A stretch of 51,158 nt of DNA. Source: Rhodothermales bacterium. Lineage in GTDB: Bacteria; Bacteroidota; Rhodothermia; Rhodothermales; Bin80. The notes beneath the pieces are model-generated. The model did not search any database and was not told the origin of the DNA. It saw only the letters and a list, made by a program, of their open reading frames with translations. Within the stretch, counting starts at the first letter, position 1, and each line of letters opens with the position of its first letter. Where the stretch lies: the NCBI GenBank assembly GCA_022821875.1, contig JAJECV010000008.1:1-51158 (forward strand), in the 5' to 3' direction. Below are positions 1 through 9,146 of the stretch, in pieces. The position numbers were made by a program, and so were the translations under genes.

Positions 1-340
1 TGCCCGACATCGCCAGAAAGGAGTCCAGATCCTCCTTCCGCAGCGTCTTCCCTTTTGCAAAGAACTTGCACTGGATCGCACACCAGCCTCCCGTATCCCG
101 GATCTTTGCCACCAGATCTACGCCGATGTCCTGCTCCGACATTCCCCGGCCGGATGCCCATGCGGCGTACGTCACGGGCGGTTCATACTGCGCTTTCTGG
201 ACCGGGTCATACGTCAGGAATGCAATGCAGAGCCTCTCAAACGCGGTTCCTTTGATGCGTTCCTGATTGTGGCCGGAGGCCGCGGCTTCTTTGCGCCAGA
301 TGTCAAGGATGTGGTCTAATGAGGATTCAGGTACAGGCAT
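1..340 (-). CDS. Restriction endonuclease-like N-terminus (type ISP/Mrr-like), partial
   Basis: Partial: it starts with ATG at 338-340 and runs off the left edge of the window, so only about 113 residues are visible. They contain a PD-(D/E)xK nuclease core: an acidic helix region (KGTAFERLC), then EQDIGVDLVAK, then WCAIQCKFF, which gives the D...QxK active-site pattern. A tryptophan- and glutamine-rich strand of this kind at the extreme N-terminus is typical of large single-chain restriction-modification enzymes (type ISP, LlaGI-like), where it precedes helicase and methyltransferase domains. Those later domains lie outside the window, so a stand-alone Mrr-type nuclease is possible. The gene lies just downstream of a PIN toxin pair on the same strand, which fits a defence patch. 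The nuclease fold is fairly secure; the exact family is inferred. Confidence 0.68.
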   Translation of the reverse strand, partial: MPVPESSLDHILDIWRKEAAASGHNQERIKGTAFERLCIAFLTYDPVQKAQYEPPVTYAAWASGRGMSEQDIGVDLVAKIRDTGGWCAIQCKFFAKGKTLRKEDLDSFLAMSG

Positions 341-434
341 GATGGATGGTTTTGACTCGTTGAGTTCTTCAAAATGATTGAGTGAATGAAGGTAGCACAG
401 AAACTGCTAATATCGTGAATTCTGAATCCGTAAC

Positions 435-947
435 CTATAATTCCAGTTGCTTACCCGGTGGTTGTGGCTTGCAAATAATCAGTTTTTTTCCATTGGAGCA
501 CTCCAGTTTCTGGTCCAATGATAGGAGGCCTCCGTCGAATGTGTGGAGTACTTGAATATTATAATAAAGACAACATGCCACATGAATTGCATCTCCACAT
601 CCCCCCTGTGCCAAACGGGAATGATTTTTTTGGAGATCCCTCGCTATGATACCCACTGCCTGTGTTACATTTAATACGGTCACATACCGATCAATGTAAT
701 CCTCAAATGAAATATCCTCACCACCAGACAACTCCAGTCTGTCTCCGTGCTTCGGGTCATCCTTGAATACCTCGGCCAAGGTTATTGCAGACGTGTTTAA
801 TTGCGCCTCTCCACGCTGGACAAGTTCAAAAACAAATTCAATCGGCCTGATCCTTTCAGACTCAATTCTTTGGATCAAATCAATCCAGATACACGAATCC
901 CAATAGTATTTGGAAGTTTTCTTGGACGGATTAAGAATTGCCCCCAT
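435..947 (-). CDS. PIN-domain ribonuclease, probable VapC-like toxin
   Basis: This is a 170-residue PIN domain. The acidic metal-binding residues are visible in order: D17 in YYWDSCIWIDL, E59 in ITLAEVF, D119 in CGDAIHVA and D138 in HTFDGG. PIN proteins of this kind cleave RNA and usually act as toxins neutralised by a co-encoded partner. I chose the ATG at 945-947. The open frame continues to 1016, but that would lengthen the overlap with the upstream gene from 17 bp to 86 bp and add residues ahead of the first PIN strand. The short overlap with the upstream 286-residue gene suggests translational coupling, as in toxin-antitoxin pairs. A non-toxin PIN nuclease is the main alternative. Confidence 0.82.
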   Translation of the reverse strand: MGAILNPSKKTSKYYWDSCIWIDLIQRIESERIRPIEFVFELVQRGEAQLNTSAITLAEVFKDDPKHGDRLELSGGEDISFEDYIDRYVTVLNVTQAVGIIARDLQKNHSRLAQGGCGDAIHVACCLYYNIQVLHTFDGGLLSLDQKLECSNGKKLIICKPQPPGKQLEL

Positions 948-1791
948 CCCAGCGTTTTCGCAAATACTCCTTTGCAGACATTCCCCCGGTGAAATCCGGG
1001 TCAAATAAGTCCCCAACTGATCGGTCAGGCGGTATCTCTACCTCACGAAGGTAACCATCCTTTACCCCGTCTAAATAGCGACCAAGCCGATCAAAGACCA
1101 GTTCACCGCGAACCCGCACTCGCTTCCCCCTCCAGGCATCTTCTGCCGTCAGGATTGCCTTCCATTTCTTTATTTCAGAATCTGCCAGGCTACACCAGAT
1201 TTTTTTATCCCAGCTTGGTTCCTCAATCTTGAGTACCGGCTTACCGTTGCGTCTGATTATTCCAATAATCTCACCATCAATCTCTCCCAGTTCACGTCCT
1301 TTGGCCGCCTTGCCCTTATAGAGATGCGGGTAGATGTCAGAGGATGGAAATTCCAGAATTTTTGCAGCATTCTCCGCGGACTCAGGCACGAACGTAATCG
1401 AACGCCGAATTGGGCCGAGATCACAAATCGCTTCAGACACGCCTCTGGAAGTGCGCTTTAGCATACGGATTGCCTTTTTTTGCAGAGACTCACTTACACC
1501 CACGGAACATCGTCTCCCCGATAAAACATCATCGCATAGACGGGCAAAGCTTCTTGCATTTTCCTCTACACTCTCGTAATCAAGAACATGCGTGCGTGAA
1601 TTATATGGCAGGCATTCAACGATCAGCGGATTTTCCCTGACGATAGATTTGATATTGAGCGAAATATCATCGGCATCCACTTTCAATATGCTAAAAAAGT
1701 CCATAGCAATCCCTAGTGCCTCATGAACATCAAGCACTCCATCGACTCCACCTGGTGCTGCCACGGATATTTTATATACCTCTTGTATCAT
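931..1791 (-). CDS. Unrecognised 286-residue partner of the PIN gene (candidate antitoxin)
   Basis: I do not recognise this family. The protein is soluble, with no signal peptide or membrane segment. The N-terminal half is mixed alpha/beta. Residues about 165-260 read like a small beta-barrel, with alternating strands around GEIIGIIRRNGKPVLKIEE and GKRVRVRGELVFDR, possibly an OB-like fold. The C-terminus (SAKEYLRKRWDGGNS) resembles the short tails by which antitoxins of PIN toxins occupy the toxin groove. The stop codon lies inside the start of the PIN gene (17-bp overlap), a typical toxin-antitoxin arrangement with the antitoxin first. It is much longer than a usual VapB (about 70-100 residues). 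The antitoxin role is inferred from context only. Confidence 0.65.
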   Translation of the reverse strand: MIQEVYKISVAAPGGVDGVLDVHEALGIAMDFFSILKVDADDISLNIKSIVRENPLIVECLPYNSRTHVLDYESVEENARSFARLCDDVLSGRRCSVGVSESLQKKAIRMLKRTSRGVSEAICDLGPIRRSITFVPESAENAAKILEFPSSDIYPHLYKGKAAKGRELGEIDGEIIGIIRRNGKPVLKIEEPSWDKKIWCSLADSEIKKWKAILTAEDAWRGKRVRVRGELVFDRLGRYLDGVKDGYLREVEIPPDRSVGDLFDPDFTGGMSAKEYLRKRWDGGNS

Positions 1792-1955
1792 CCTTTCTCT
1801 TTATATATGTACACTCAAGAACGCAAGTTCACGGAATGGTCCCTGTGACGCAAGGATTGAAACGAATAACCACAAGACAGACAACTCACATAGATCCTGA
1901 CCGTGAATACAACGTTTGCCTGCACTCCCTAAATCCGTCCACACTGTACAACTGC

Positions 1956-3578
1956 TCACAACTCCATCTGCGGATCCAGATTTTCAATCACTTCCGTGCA
2001 CCGGCGAAGGTAGGCAACCCCCATCGCACCATCAATAATCCGATGGTCATACGAAAGCGACAGAATCATCATGTGCCGGATCGCAATGCTGTCCCCATGA
2101 TCAGGATGCTCCACCACTACTGGACGCTTTATAATCGTTCCCGTTGCTAATATCGCAACCTGGGGCTGCAGGATTATCGGCGTTCCCATCAATGAACCAA
2201 GCGAGCCGACATTGGTCAGGGTGAATGTTCCGCCCTGCAAGTCATCGGGAAGCAGTTCCGATGCCCGTGCGCGATGGGCCAGATCACTGGCCGCATGAGC
2301 AAGCCCGGTAATACTTAACCGCCCGGCATTCCGGATCACCGGGACAATCAATCCCGACTGCTCCAGTGCAACCGCAACCCCGATATGATGGTCTTTCCGT
2401 ACAAAAATCTTGTCTCCTTCGACTGAACTGTTGAGTAGCGGGAAGTCGCGAAGTGCTTCCACTGCAGCATGGATCAAAAAGGGGGCATACGTCAGTTTTA
2501 CACCATCACGTTCAAAGAACGCCTTCTTGTTCGCTTCCCGCACCCGCACCAGCCTTGTAGCGTCCACCTCTGCGAACGAGGTCACATGTGCGGCCGTACG
2601 CCGAGACTCCATCATGTGCTCGGCAATGAGCTGGCGCATCCGGTCCATCTGGATGACTTCCACCCGGTCTCCGGCCTTGCTCACATCCCGGTGAGCCGAG
2701 GGTACCGGCGGTTTTCTGGCAGGTCGTTCGACCGTCTTCGGCGGCCTGGAAACAGGGGCCGCCGTTCGGGACTCCAGGTGATGGACAATGTCTTTTTTCG
2801 TGATCCGCCCGGCACGCCCGGATCCCTGGATCGAAGAGAGTTCCTCCCGGGAAATGTTCTCCGCCTCCGCAATACTGCGAACCAGCGGGCTCAGGAATCG
2901 ACCATCCTCCAAGTGCCGGCTCCCCTCCGGCTCGGAAAGCTCTGGTACGTCAATATTCGGTTCCGGCTCAGCTGCCGGCGTACGCTCGGACGCAGAGACC
3001 TGCGCATACTCACTGCCCTCTGCCCCGATGATGGCAATCGTAGTCCCGACCTCTACCGTCTCCCCTTCAGGCACCAGGATGGCCCGCACAACCCCGGAAG
3101 CCGGAGCAGGTACATCCGTGTCCACCTTGTCGGTTCCGATCTCCAGGAGCGTCTCATCCAGTTCGACCGCGTCCCCTTCCTGCTTATGCCAGACGACGAC
3201 CGTCCCTTCGGTAATGCTCTCCCCCATCTTCGGCATCACAACGGGAGTATCCTCAATCGCCGATGCAGATGAAACCGGGGCGGATGCACTGGAATCCTCA
3301 GATACAGGAGGCGGTGCGGAGACATCCCCATCCTCCGCTTCCGTATGAATGACGGCAATCACATGCCCGACCGGCACGGTCTCCCCCTCCGGTGTAAGAA
3401 TTTTCCCGACAACCCCCTTCACCGGTGCAGGAACATCCGTATCTACTTTATCTGTCCCAATCTCCAGGAGTGTCTCATCCAGTTCAACAGGATCTCCCTC
3501 TTGCTTATGCCATACAATGACCGTCCCTTCGGTAATACTCTCGCCCATCTTGGGCATTGGGATTTCAACCTTTGCCAT
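1956..3578 (-). CDS. 2-oxo acid dehydrogenase E2, dihydrolipoyl acyltransferase with two lipoyl domains
   Basis: The protein has 540 residues. Two nearly identical lipoyl domains (about 2-79 and 113-190) each carry the lipoylation motif GTDKVDTDVP, with lysines at about 44 and 151, joined by a Ser/Ala/Pro-rich linker. A peripheral subunit-binding domain follows (SPLVRSIAEAE...GRITKKDI), then the catalytic acyltransferase domain with the SYDHRIIDG signature (His about 512, Asp about 516). It transfers acyl groups from lipoamide to CoA in a 2-oxoglutarate or branched-chain dehydrogenase complex. Substrate cannot be decided from sequence, and no E1 or E3 gene is in the window. The ATG at 3576-3578 puts the first lipoyl strand at the N-terminus; a longer frame to 3650 adds 24 unlikely residues and runs into the upstream gene. 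Confidence 0.93.
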   Translation of the reverse strand: MAKVEIPMPKMGESITEGTVIVWHKQEGDPVELDETLLEIGTDKVDTDVPAPVKGVVGKILTPEGETVPVGHVIAVIHTEAEDGDVSAPPPVSEDSSASAPVSSASAIEDTPVVMPKMGESITEGTVVVWHKQEGDAVELDETLLEIGTDKVDTDVPAPASGVVRAILVPEGETVEVGTTIAIIGAEGSEYAQVSASERTPAAEPEPNIDVPELSEPEGSRHLEDGRFLSPLVRSIAEAENISREELSSIQGSGRAGRITKKDIVHHLESRTAAPVSRPPKTVERPARKPPVPSAHRDVSKAGDRVEVIQMDRMRQLIAEHMMESRRTAAHVTSFAEVDATRLVRVREANKKAFFERDGVKLTYAPFLIHAAVEALRDFPLLNSSVEGDKIFVRKDHHIGVAVALEQSGLIVPVIRNAGRLSITGLAHAASDLAHRARASELLPDDLQGGTFTLTNVGSLGSLMGTPIILQPQVAILATGTIIKRPVVVEHPDHGDSIAIRHMMILSLSYDHRIIDGAMGVAYLRRCTEVIENLDPQMEL

Positions 3579-3633
3579 AACATCAAAATTTTGGACCGAT
3601 AGATCGTACCCGTTCCCCCTCAACTTGTTTGCG

Positions 3634-5742
3634 TTAGAGCATCGGTGCAATCACAAGAGCAACCACGGCAATGAGTTTAATCAGAATATTCAGACTTGGA
3701 CCCGAAGTATCCTTAAAAGGATCTCCGACCGTATCGCCAACGATTGCCGCCTTGTGTGCTTCGCTGCCTTTGCCGAACTTCACACCGTCAAACTCCACCC
3801 CCCCTTCAATCCGTTTCTTCGCATTATCCCATGCACCGCCGGCATTCGACTGAAAGATCGCAAACAGGACCCCCGACACCGTCACACCAACCAGCAGTCC
3901 TCCCAGCATATCCTTGCTGATCAATCCAATCACGACCGGAAGTACAATCGCCAACAGACCGGGGGCGACCATTTCACGAATGGCGGCCGCAGTGGAAATA
4001 TCCACACACTTGGCATACTCGGCCGGTGCCGTTCCTTCCCGTAGTCCCGGGATTTCATTGAACTGCCGCCCCACTTCGACAATCATATCCGCGGACGCAC
4101 GCCCGACCGCGGCCATTGCCATCGCACTGAATACATAGGGCAAGGTCGCTCCAATCAGGAGACCTGCAAGGATATTGGGCTGGGCCACATTAATCGTCTC
4201 AATCCCGGTCTGCTGCATGAATGCTGCAAAGAGCGCCAGCGCGGTCAGAGCGGCCGAGCCGATGGCAAACCCCTTTCCGATGGCAGCAGTTGTATTCCCG
4301 ACAGCGTCCAGTTTGTCGGTCCGCTCCCGCACCTCGGCAGGGAGATGCGTCATTTCTGCGATGCCTCCGGCATTATCACTGATCGGGCCGTAGGCATCCA
4401 CCGCAAGCTGGATCCCGGTGACCGACAACATTCCAACCGCCGCAATCGCGATCCCATACAGACCTGCAGTACTGAACGCGCCAATAATCGCCAATGCAAG
4501 CACAACCGCCGGGATGCCCGTTGAATACATCCCGGTTCCCAGTCCGGAAATGATATTCGTTGCCGCACCCGTGACACTCTGCTTTGCGATCCGCAGGGTG
4601 GGCTGGGTGTTGGTGGCGGTAAAATATTCAGTCGCCAAACCGATCAGAACGCCTGCAGCCAGACCAATCAGCATGGCCAAAAATACCCCCAGCGCCGTAT
4701 AGACCCGCTCTCCGACAATACTTGTCGTCGCCGTCCACTCGCCGGGCAGCATCCAGGAGATCACGAAGAACGCAGCGACCGCCATGACTGCACTTGCACC
4801 AAATTCGCCTAGATTCAGACCGCGCTGAGGGTTGCCCCCCTCTTTGACGCGGACAAAATAAGAGGCCAGAACGGAGACCAGAATCCCGACCGCCCCCAGA
4901 ACCAGAGGCAGCAGTACTGCACTGAGACTTCCCAGCGCCGCACTGGAACCGTCAAAGACCGTCAGGAACCCGGCACCCAGGACCATCGCACCGATGATGG
5001 ATCCCACATAGCTTTCAAACAGATCCGCCCCCATGCCGGCAACATCCCCCACATTATCCCCCACATTATCGGCAATCGTTGCGGGATTCCGGGGATCATC
5101 TTCGGGAATCCCCTCATAGACCTTTCCGGCCAGATCGGCCCCCACATCCGCGGCCTTGGTATAGATCCCTCCCCCGACACGTGCAAATAATGCAATGGAG
5201 GATGCACCGAGCGAAAATCCGGAAATCACTTCAATCACCCGAATCGTCGTCCAGTCCGTCAACCCGTTGTAGGCCAAAAACAGACCGCCCAGTCCCAGGA
5301 TCCCGAGTCCCACCACACACAGCCCCATCACCAGGCCGCCGGAGAACGCAATCTCCAGCGCCGGTGCAAGTCCGGTCCGGGCGGCATTGGTGGTACGGAC
5401 ATTCGCTTTGGTGGCAACCCGCATTCCGATAAACCCTGCAGCACCACTGCAAAATGCACCGACAAAAAAGGAGACCGCCACCATTGGCGACTGTCCAGAC
5501 TCCGCACCACCTGCCAGCCCGGTAAAAACCAGAATGGCCGCCACAGAAACCACAAAGACGGCAATGACACGATACTCACGATTCAGGAAGGCCTGCGCCC
5601 CCCGGGCGATATGCCCGGCAATCACGACCATCTGCTCTGTGCCCGGATCCTGCCTGGAGATCCAGCGTGCCCGCATCCAGGCAAATACGAGTGCGATCAC
5701 ACCGCAGGTGCACACCAAAAGAATGAGAGGAATAGGTTGCAT
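3634..5742 (-). CDS. hppA: Membrane-bound ion-pumping pyrophosphatase
   Basis: This is a 702-residue, many-pass membrane protein, normal for the family. It couples hydrolysis of pyrophosphate to H+ and/or Na+ transport across the inner membrane. The substrate-binding signature [20 protein letters not shown] is followed by [20 protein letters not shown], with the Mg-binding aspartates. The segment [18 protein letters not shown] has Ala and Gly at the positions that are Lys and Thr in K+-independent enzymes, so a K+-dependent subclass is expected. The N-terminus is one transmembrane helix starting [10 protein letters not shown]. The gene is 55 bp upstream of the E2 gene on the same strand and may be co-transcribed with it. 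Family assignment is near certain; ion choice is open. Confidence 0.96.
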   Translation of the reverse strand: MQPIPLILLVCTCGVIALVFAWMRARWISRQDPGTEQMVVIAGHIARGAQAFLNREYRVIAVFVVSVAAILVFTGLAGGAESGQSPMVAVSFFVGAFCSGAAGFIGMRVATKANVRTTNAARTGLAPALEIAFSGGLVMGLCVVGLGILGLGGLFLAYNGLTDWTTIRVIEVISGFSLGASSIALFARVGGGIYTKAADVGADLAGKVYEGIPEDDPRNPATIADNVGDNVGDVAGMGADLFESYVGSIIGAMVLGAGFLTVFDGSSAALGSLSAVLLPLVLGAVGILVSVLASYFVRVKEGGNPQRGLNLGEFGASAVMAVAAFFVISWMLPGEWTATTSIVGERVYTALGVFLAMLIGLAAGVLIGLATEYFTATNTQPTLRIAKQSVTGAATNIISGLGTGMYSTGIPAVVLALAIIGAFSTAGLYGIAIAAVGMLSVTGIQLAVDAYGPISDNAGGIAEMTHLPAEVRERTDKLDAVGNTTAAIGKGFAIGSAALTALALFAAFMQQTGIETINVAQPNILAGLLIGATLPYVFSAMAMAAVGRASADMIVEVGRQFNEIPGLREGTAPAEYAKCVDISTAAAIREMVAPGLLAIVLPVVIGLISKDMLGGLLVGVTVSGVLFAIFQSNAGGAWDNAKKRIEGGVEFDGVKFGKGSEAHKAAIVGDTVGDPFKDTSGPSLNILIKLIAVVALVIAPML

Positions 5743-5828
5743 AAGTGTAGGAATTCAAATAGGCCGCATTAAGAAGAACACATCTTCAAACGACCATTTA
5801 ATGGTTTAAGTAGTGAATGATACCTGAA

Positions 5829-6446
5829 TTATCCAGACGCTTCATCCGAATCTGATTCGGCAGCCTGGATGCGACGGTTAAAACGGTTCATGGCAGGCAC
5901 CACCCCTTCGGCAACAAACGCCAAAGCGGCATCCCGCGCATGATTGAGCATCTGCCCCATTGTTACGCGCTCGCTCTCATTAAAGTGCGAGAGTACATAG
6001 TCTTTCTGTCTGCCCCGCTGAAACGCCTGACCAATCCCGACGCGTAACCTTGGGATCTGCTCATCTTGGAGGGCATCTATAATATTCTGCATCCCGTTGT
6101 GCCCGCCGGCGCTTCCGCCTTGGCGCAGCCTTAGCGTACCAACAGGCAAATGTAAATCATCCAGCACGATCAGGAAATCCTGCCCGCTGAGTCGCATGCG
6201 CCGCTGAAAACTGCGGGCGGATTCTCCACTTCGGTTCATCCAGGTCTGCGGCTTCGCAACCGTAAAGGCACGCCCTCGCCACCGTCCTTTCCCGGCAACC
6301 GAATTGGTCGGGGAATGGGCACGCAAGATGATCCTGCACCGCTCTGCAATCCGGTCAATCACCTGATAACCGACGTTATGACGTGTTCCCTCATATTCAG
6401 GGCCTGGATTCCCTAATCCAAGTATCACGCACTGTTTCTGTGGCAT
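5829..6446 (-). CDS. pth: Peptidyl-tRNA hydrolase
   Basis: The protein has 205 residues, typical of bacterial Pth. It recycles tRNA by hydrolysing peptidyl-tRNA released from stalled ribosomes. Visible family motifs are LGLGNPGPEYEGTRHNVGY at the N-terminus, with the catalytic His in TRHN, KPQTWMNRSGE, the catalytic Asp region IVLDDLHLP, and GSAGGHNGMQNI. It lies 29 bp downstream of the L25 gene on the same strand. The order prs, rplY, pth suggests a translation-related operon. The C-terminus is slightly acidic and not conserved. Confidence 0.96.
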   Translation of the reverse strand: MPQKQCVILGLGNPGPEYEGTRHNVGYQVIDRIAERCRIILRAHSPTNSVAGKGRWRGRAFTVAKPQTWMNRSGESARSFQRRMRLSGQDFLIVLDDLHLPVGTLRLRQGGSAGGHNGMQNIIDALQDEQIPRLRVGIGQAFQRGRQKDYVLSHFNESERVTMGQMLNHARDAALAFVAEGVVPAMNRFNRRIQAAESDSDEASG

Positions 6447-6475
6447 TCAAAAACCGAAACCGGCCTGTCCGGCCC

Positions 6476-7081
6476 TTATTCCTCCGTCTCCTCGTCTGCC
6501 GCCTCTACATCTTCCTCCACCTCTTCGGTTTCTTCCACAGTGCGTGGACGCACAACCGACATTAAAATCTGATCTCCCGGTGCAAGGAATTCCAGAGTCT
6601 CCTCCTCAAGGTCGCGCAGATAGATTGAATCCCCGATATCGACCTTGCTGACATCAATGTCAATCTGTGTGGGAATATCCCGCGGAAAACAGCTGACCGC
6701 CAGTTCATTCAGGACAAATCTAGGGGATCCTCCCTTTGACTGCCCCACAGAAACCCCCGTGAAATTGATCGGCACCGACAAGGTCACTTTCTCCCCCGCC
6801 TGAAGCGCCTGAAAATCAACATGCATGGGACGATCTGTGACCGGATGATAGTCCACATCCTTCACAATGCATTCCCATGATTCATCCCCTAGGCTGATAT
6901 TCACAATATGGGTCCGGTTGGTAAAGATGAGTGGGTGCAGGCTTCGTTCACTCGTCACAAAGGGGTGCGCATCTACATGGCGCCCGTAAAGAATACAGGG
7001 GACATCCCCCGCTCTGCGTGCTGCCCTGGCCGAAGCTTTTCCCGGCATACGGGCCTGTGCTGAAATCGAAATCACATTCAT
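6476..7081 (-). CDS. rplY: 50S ribosomal protein L25, long (CTC/TL5) form
   Basis: This 201-residue protein binds 5S rRNA in the large ribosomal subunit. The N-terminal L25 beta-barrel (RRAGDVPCILYGRHVDAHPF; HIVNISLGDESWECIVKDVDYHPVTDRP) is followed by the TL5-type C-terminal domain (IDIDVSKVDIGDSIYLRDL). An unstructured, strongly acidic tail rich in Glu ends the protein. The ATG at 7079-7081 gives the usual N-terminus MNVISISAQAR; the open frame continues upstream into prs but would add 32 unrelated residues. It is 10 bp downstream of prs and probably in the same transcript. Confidence 0.95.
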   Translation of the reverse strand: MNVISISAQARMPGKASARAARRAGDVPCILYGRHVDAHPFVTSERSLHPLIFTNRTHIVNISLGDESWECIVKDVDYHPVTDRPMHVDFQALQAGEKVTLSVPINFTGVSVGQSKGGSPRFVLNELAVSCFPRDIPTQIDIDVSKVDIGDSIYLRDLEEETLEFLAPGDQILMSVVRPRTVEETEEVEEDVEAADEETEE

Positions 7082-7091
7082 GGATTTTAAA

Positions 7092-8036
7092 CTAGTTGAA
7101 TAACGTTGAAACGGAATCATCCGTTGAGATGCGCCGGATGGCATCTGCGAACATCTCGGCAACACTGACCACCTCAATGCGGTCAGACTTCTTCTTCAGT
7201 GGAACACTGTCGGTCACCAGGAGCTTGCTCAGAACCGAAGCATTGATCCGCTCATAGGCTTTGCCCGACAGCAGCGGATGCGTACAGGCCGCCATGATCT
7301 CATGAGCGCCGGCATCCCGGAGCGCATTGGCCGCATTGGTCAGCGTTCCGGCAGTATCAATGATGTCATCAATCAAAAGCACATTGCGTCCTTTGACCTC
7401 GCCAATAATATTCATGATCTCTGCTTCATTCGGATGGGGTCTGCGCTTATCAATAACTGCAAGATCTGCATCCAGTCGATTGGCATAGGCACGGGCCATC
7501 TTGATTGCTCCGACATCCGGTGCGACAACCACCAGGTTTGCCAGACGAATTTTCTGAAAATAACCTGCGAATACTGCCGAAGCATACAAATGATCCACAG
7601 GCACATTAAAAAATCCCTGGATCTGCGATGCGTGCAGGTCCATCGTGAGCAGCCGGTTGATCCCGGCGGTCTGAAGCAGATCGGCCATGAGCTTGGCCGC
7701 AATGGGAACCCTTGGCTGATCCTTCCGCTCCTGACGGGCATATCCAAAGTACGGAACGACTGCATTGATCCGGTCCGCAGAGGCGCGCTTGGCCGCATCA
7801 ATCAGAAGCAGGAGTTCCATCCAGTTGTCCGCGTTCGGATACGTACTCTGCACAATAAACAGATCCCTTCCCCGGATAGATTCCTGATACTTGGCGTATA
7901 ACTCCCCGTCTGAAAACACCACACGGCTCAATTTGCCGAGTGGCTGACCGTACGATTCGGCAATCTTTTCTGCGAGTGCAGGGTTACTACTCCCCGTAAA
8001 GATCCCGATGGGGAGTTCTCCATTCCGATATGACAT
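7092..8036 (-). CDS. prs: Ribose-phosphate pyrophosphokinase
   Basis: The protein has 314 residues, full length for class I PRPP synthases. It makes phosphoribosyl pyrophosphate from ribose 5-phosphate and ATP for nucleotide, His and Trp synthesis. Motifs present are FSDGELYAKYQESIRGRD, the flexible loop YARQERKDQPRVPIAAK, the metal/ATP-binding TMDLHASQIQGFF, and the PRPP-binding loop VLLIDDIIDTAGT. The ATG at 8034-8036 is 34 bp downstream of the tRNA-Gln gene on the same strand, so the tRNA and the prs-rplY-pth group may share a transcript. Confidence 0.96.
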   Translation of the reverse strand: MSYRNGELPIGIFTGSSNPALAEKIAESYGQPLGKLSRVVFSDGELYAKYQESIRGRDLFIVQSTYPNADNWMELLLLIDAAKRASADRINAVVPYFGYARQERKDQPRVPIAAKLMADLLQTAGINRLLTMDLHASQIQGFFNVPVDHLYASAVFAGYFQKIRLANLVVVAPDVGAIKMARAYANRLDADLAVIDKRRPHPNEAEIMNIIGEVKGRNVLLIDDIIDTAGTLTNAANALRDAGAHEIMAACTHPLLSGKAYERINASVLSKLLVTDSVPLKKKSDRIEVVSVAEMFADAIRRISTDDSVSTLFN

Positions 8037-8070
8037 CGACTTATGTATTGCAGTACTGAAATAGAAAGAG

Positions 8071-8141
8071 TTGCCCGGGGAGGACTCGAACCTCCACCGA
8101 CGGCTCCAAAGGCCGCTGTCCTGCCATTAGACGACCGGGCA
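8071..8141 (-). tRNA. tRNA-Gln (anticodon TTG)
   Basis: Read on the minus strand, a 71-nt cloverleaf can be drawn. The acceptor stem TGCCCGG pairs with CCGGGCA, followed by discriminator A. The D arm is GTCTAATGGCAGGAC, the anticodon loop CTTTGGA gives TTG, and the T arm GGAGGTTCGAGTCCTCC contains the invariant TTCGA. The CCA end is not encoded. It sits immediately upstream of prs. Confidence 0.94.
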
Positions 8142-8230
8142 ATCGTGTCGTATTGTGCCACTTTGGGGGACAAAACTGCAAAGATAAAAACATTTTGGCA
8201 TTCCTTCGCTTAAATTTGTGTGAATAATTA

Positions 8231-8983
8231 ATGAATTTCCCGGTTATCGGCATTATTGGGGGAATGGGACCGCAGGCGGGGCTTGATCTGGCCGCCAAAG
8301 TGATTGCGGAAACCCAGGCCACGACGGATCAGGATCACCTGCCTGTGGCGCTGCTGTCCTACAGCCATCTGATTGGAGACCGGAGTGCATATGTATTTGG
8401 GGAACCGGTTCTGAATCCCGCGATTGCAATTTCCTCCATTGCCTGCAAGCTTTCTGAACTGGGAGTTCAGGTTGCGGGAATCCCCTGTAACTCTGCACAT
8501 GCCCCGCAAATTTTTGATGAACTGACACGCTCTCTGGAAGGCACTGGCATCCGCATCCTGCATCTGATTCAGGAGACGATCCGGTATATCCGGGAAATCC
8601 TGCCGGATTTGAACCGGATCGGATGTTTATCTACGCTCAGCGTTCATCGTCTGGGCCTGTACCGGTCTGCATTGGAAAACGCCGGCTACACCCCCATCAT
8701 GCCCCCCGATGAGATTGCCGAACAGGTGGTTCACCGGGCCATCTTTGATCCGGAGTACGGCATTAAAGCGCAGCCGGCCCCGACTACCAGAACCGCACAG
8801 AGCATGGTGTACTCCGCTCTGGACGAATGTCGCAAGACAGGGGCGGAGGCCGTCATCCTGGGATGCACCGAATTGCCGCTTGCGGTGAGCAGTGCGGAAG
8901 ACCTGCCTCTGATTGATCCTGCCCGCGCACTAGCGCGTGCACTGATCCGTGAAACCACCCCGCAAAAACTCCGTCCCCTTTGA
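8231..8983 (+). CDS. Aspartate/glutamate racemase family protein
   Basis: This 250-residue cofactor-independent racemase belongs to the Asp/Glu/hydantoin superfamily. The N-terminal signature IGIIGGMGPQAGLDLA is typical of the aspartate racemase branch. Two catalytic cysteines are visible, in GIPCNSAHA (first half) and LGCTELPLAV (second half), as expected for the two-base mechanism. A probable role is making D-aspartate or D-glutamate for the cell wall, but YgeA-like enzymes act broadly on amino acids. It is encoded opposite to the prs group and alone; the next gene starts about 210 bp later. The ATG at 8231 directly precedes the first beta-strand. Confidence 0.88.
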   Translation: MNFPVIGIIGGMGPQAGLDLAAKVIAETQATTDQDHLPVALLSYSHLIGDRSAYVFGEPVLNPAIAISSIACKLSELGVQVAGIPCNSAHAPQIFDELTRSLEGTGIRILHLIQETIRYIREILPDLNRIGCLSTLSVHRLGLYRSALENAGYTPIMPPDEIAEQVVHRAIFDPEYGIKAQPAPTTRTAQSMVYSALDECRKTGAEAVILGCTELPLAVSSAEDLPLIDPARALARALIRETTPQKLRPL

Positions 8984-9096
8984 ATCTTTCATGATCGCAG
9001 TAGAACCCAGAAAGGATGCGACTCTATCCACCATACCGATCTCCCTCTGCGATGTACTTCAGCGTTCCGGCAGAGTCTGCCCCCATAATTCGGTGT

Positions 9097-9122
9097 CCTA
9101 TTGATCAAATTTCCTCAATAGG
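9097..9122. repeat. Inverted repeat upstream of the nucleotide-sugar operon
   Basis: The arms CCTATTGA and TCAATAGG are perfect 8-bp complements separated by 10 bp. It lies 25 bp before a TATAAT box and could be an operator or a weak hairpin; no T-run follows, so a terminator is unlikely. Confidence 0.4.
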
Positions 9123-9146
9123 TCCGCCTCAAGTCTTAACTTTGGG

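Noticed and set aside
2469..3272. 267-codon open frame on the plus strand
   Set aside because: It lies entirely antisense to the E2 acyltransferase gene, has no domain and reflects the codon bias of that gene.
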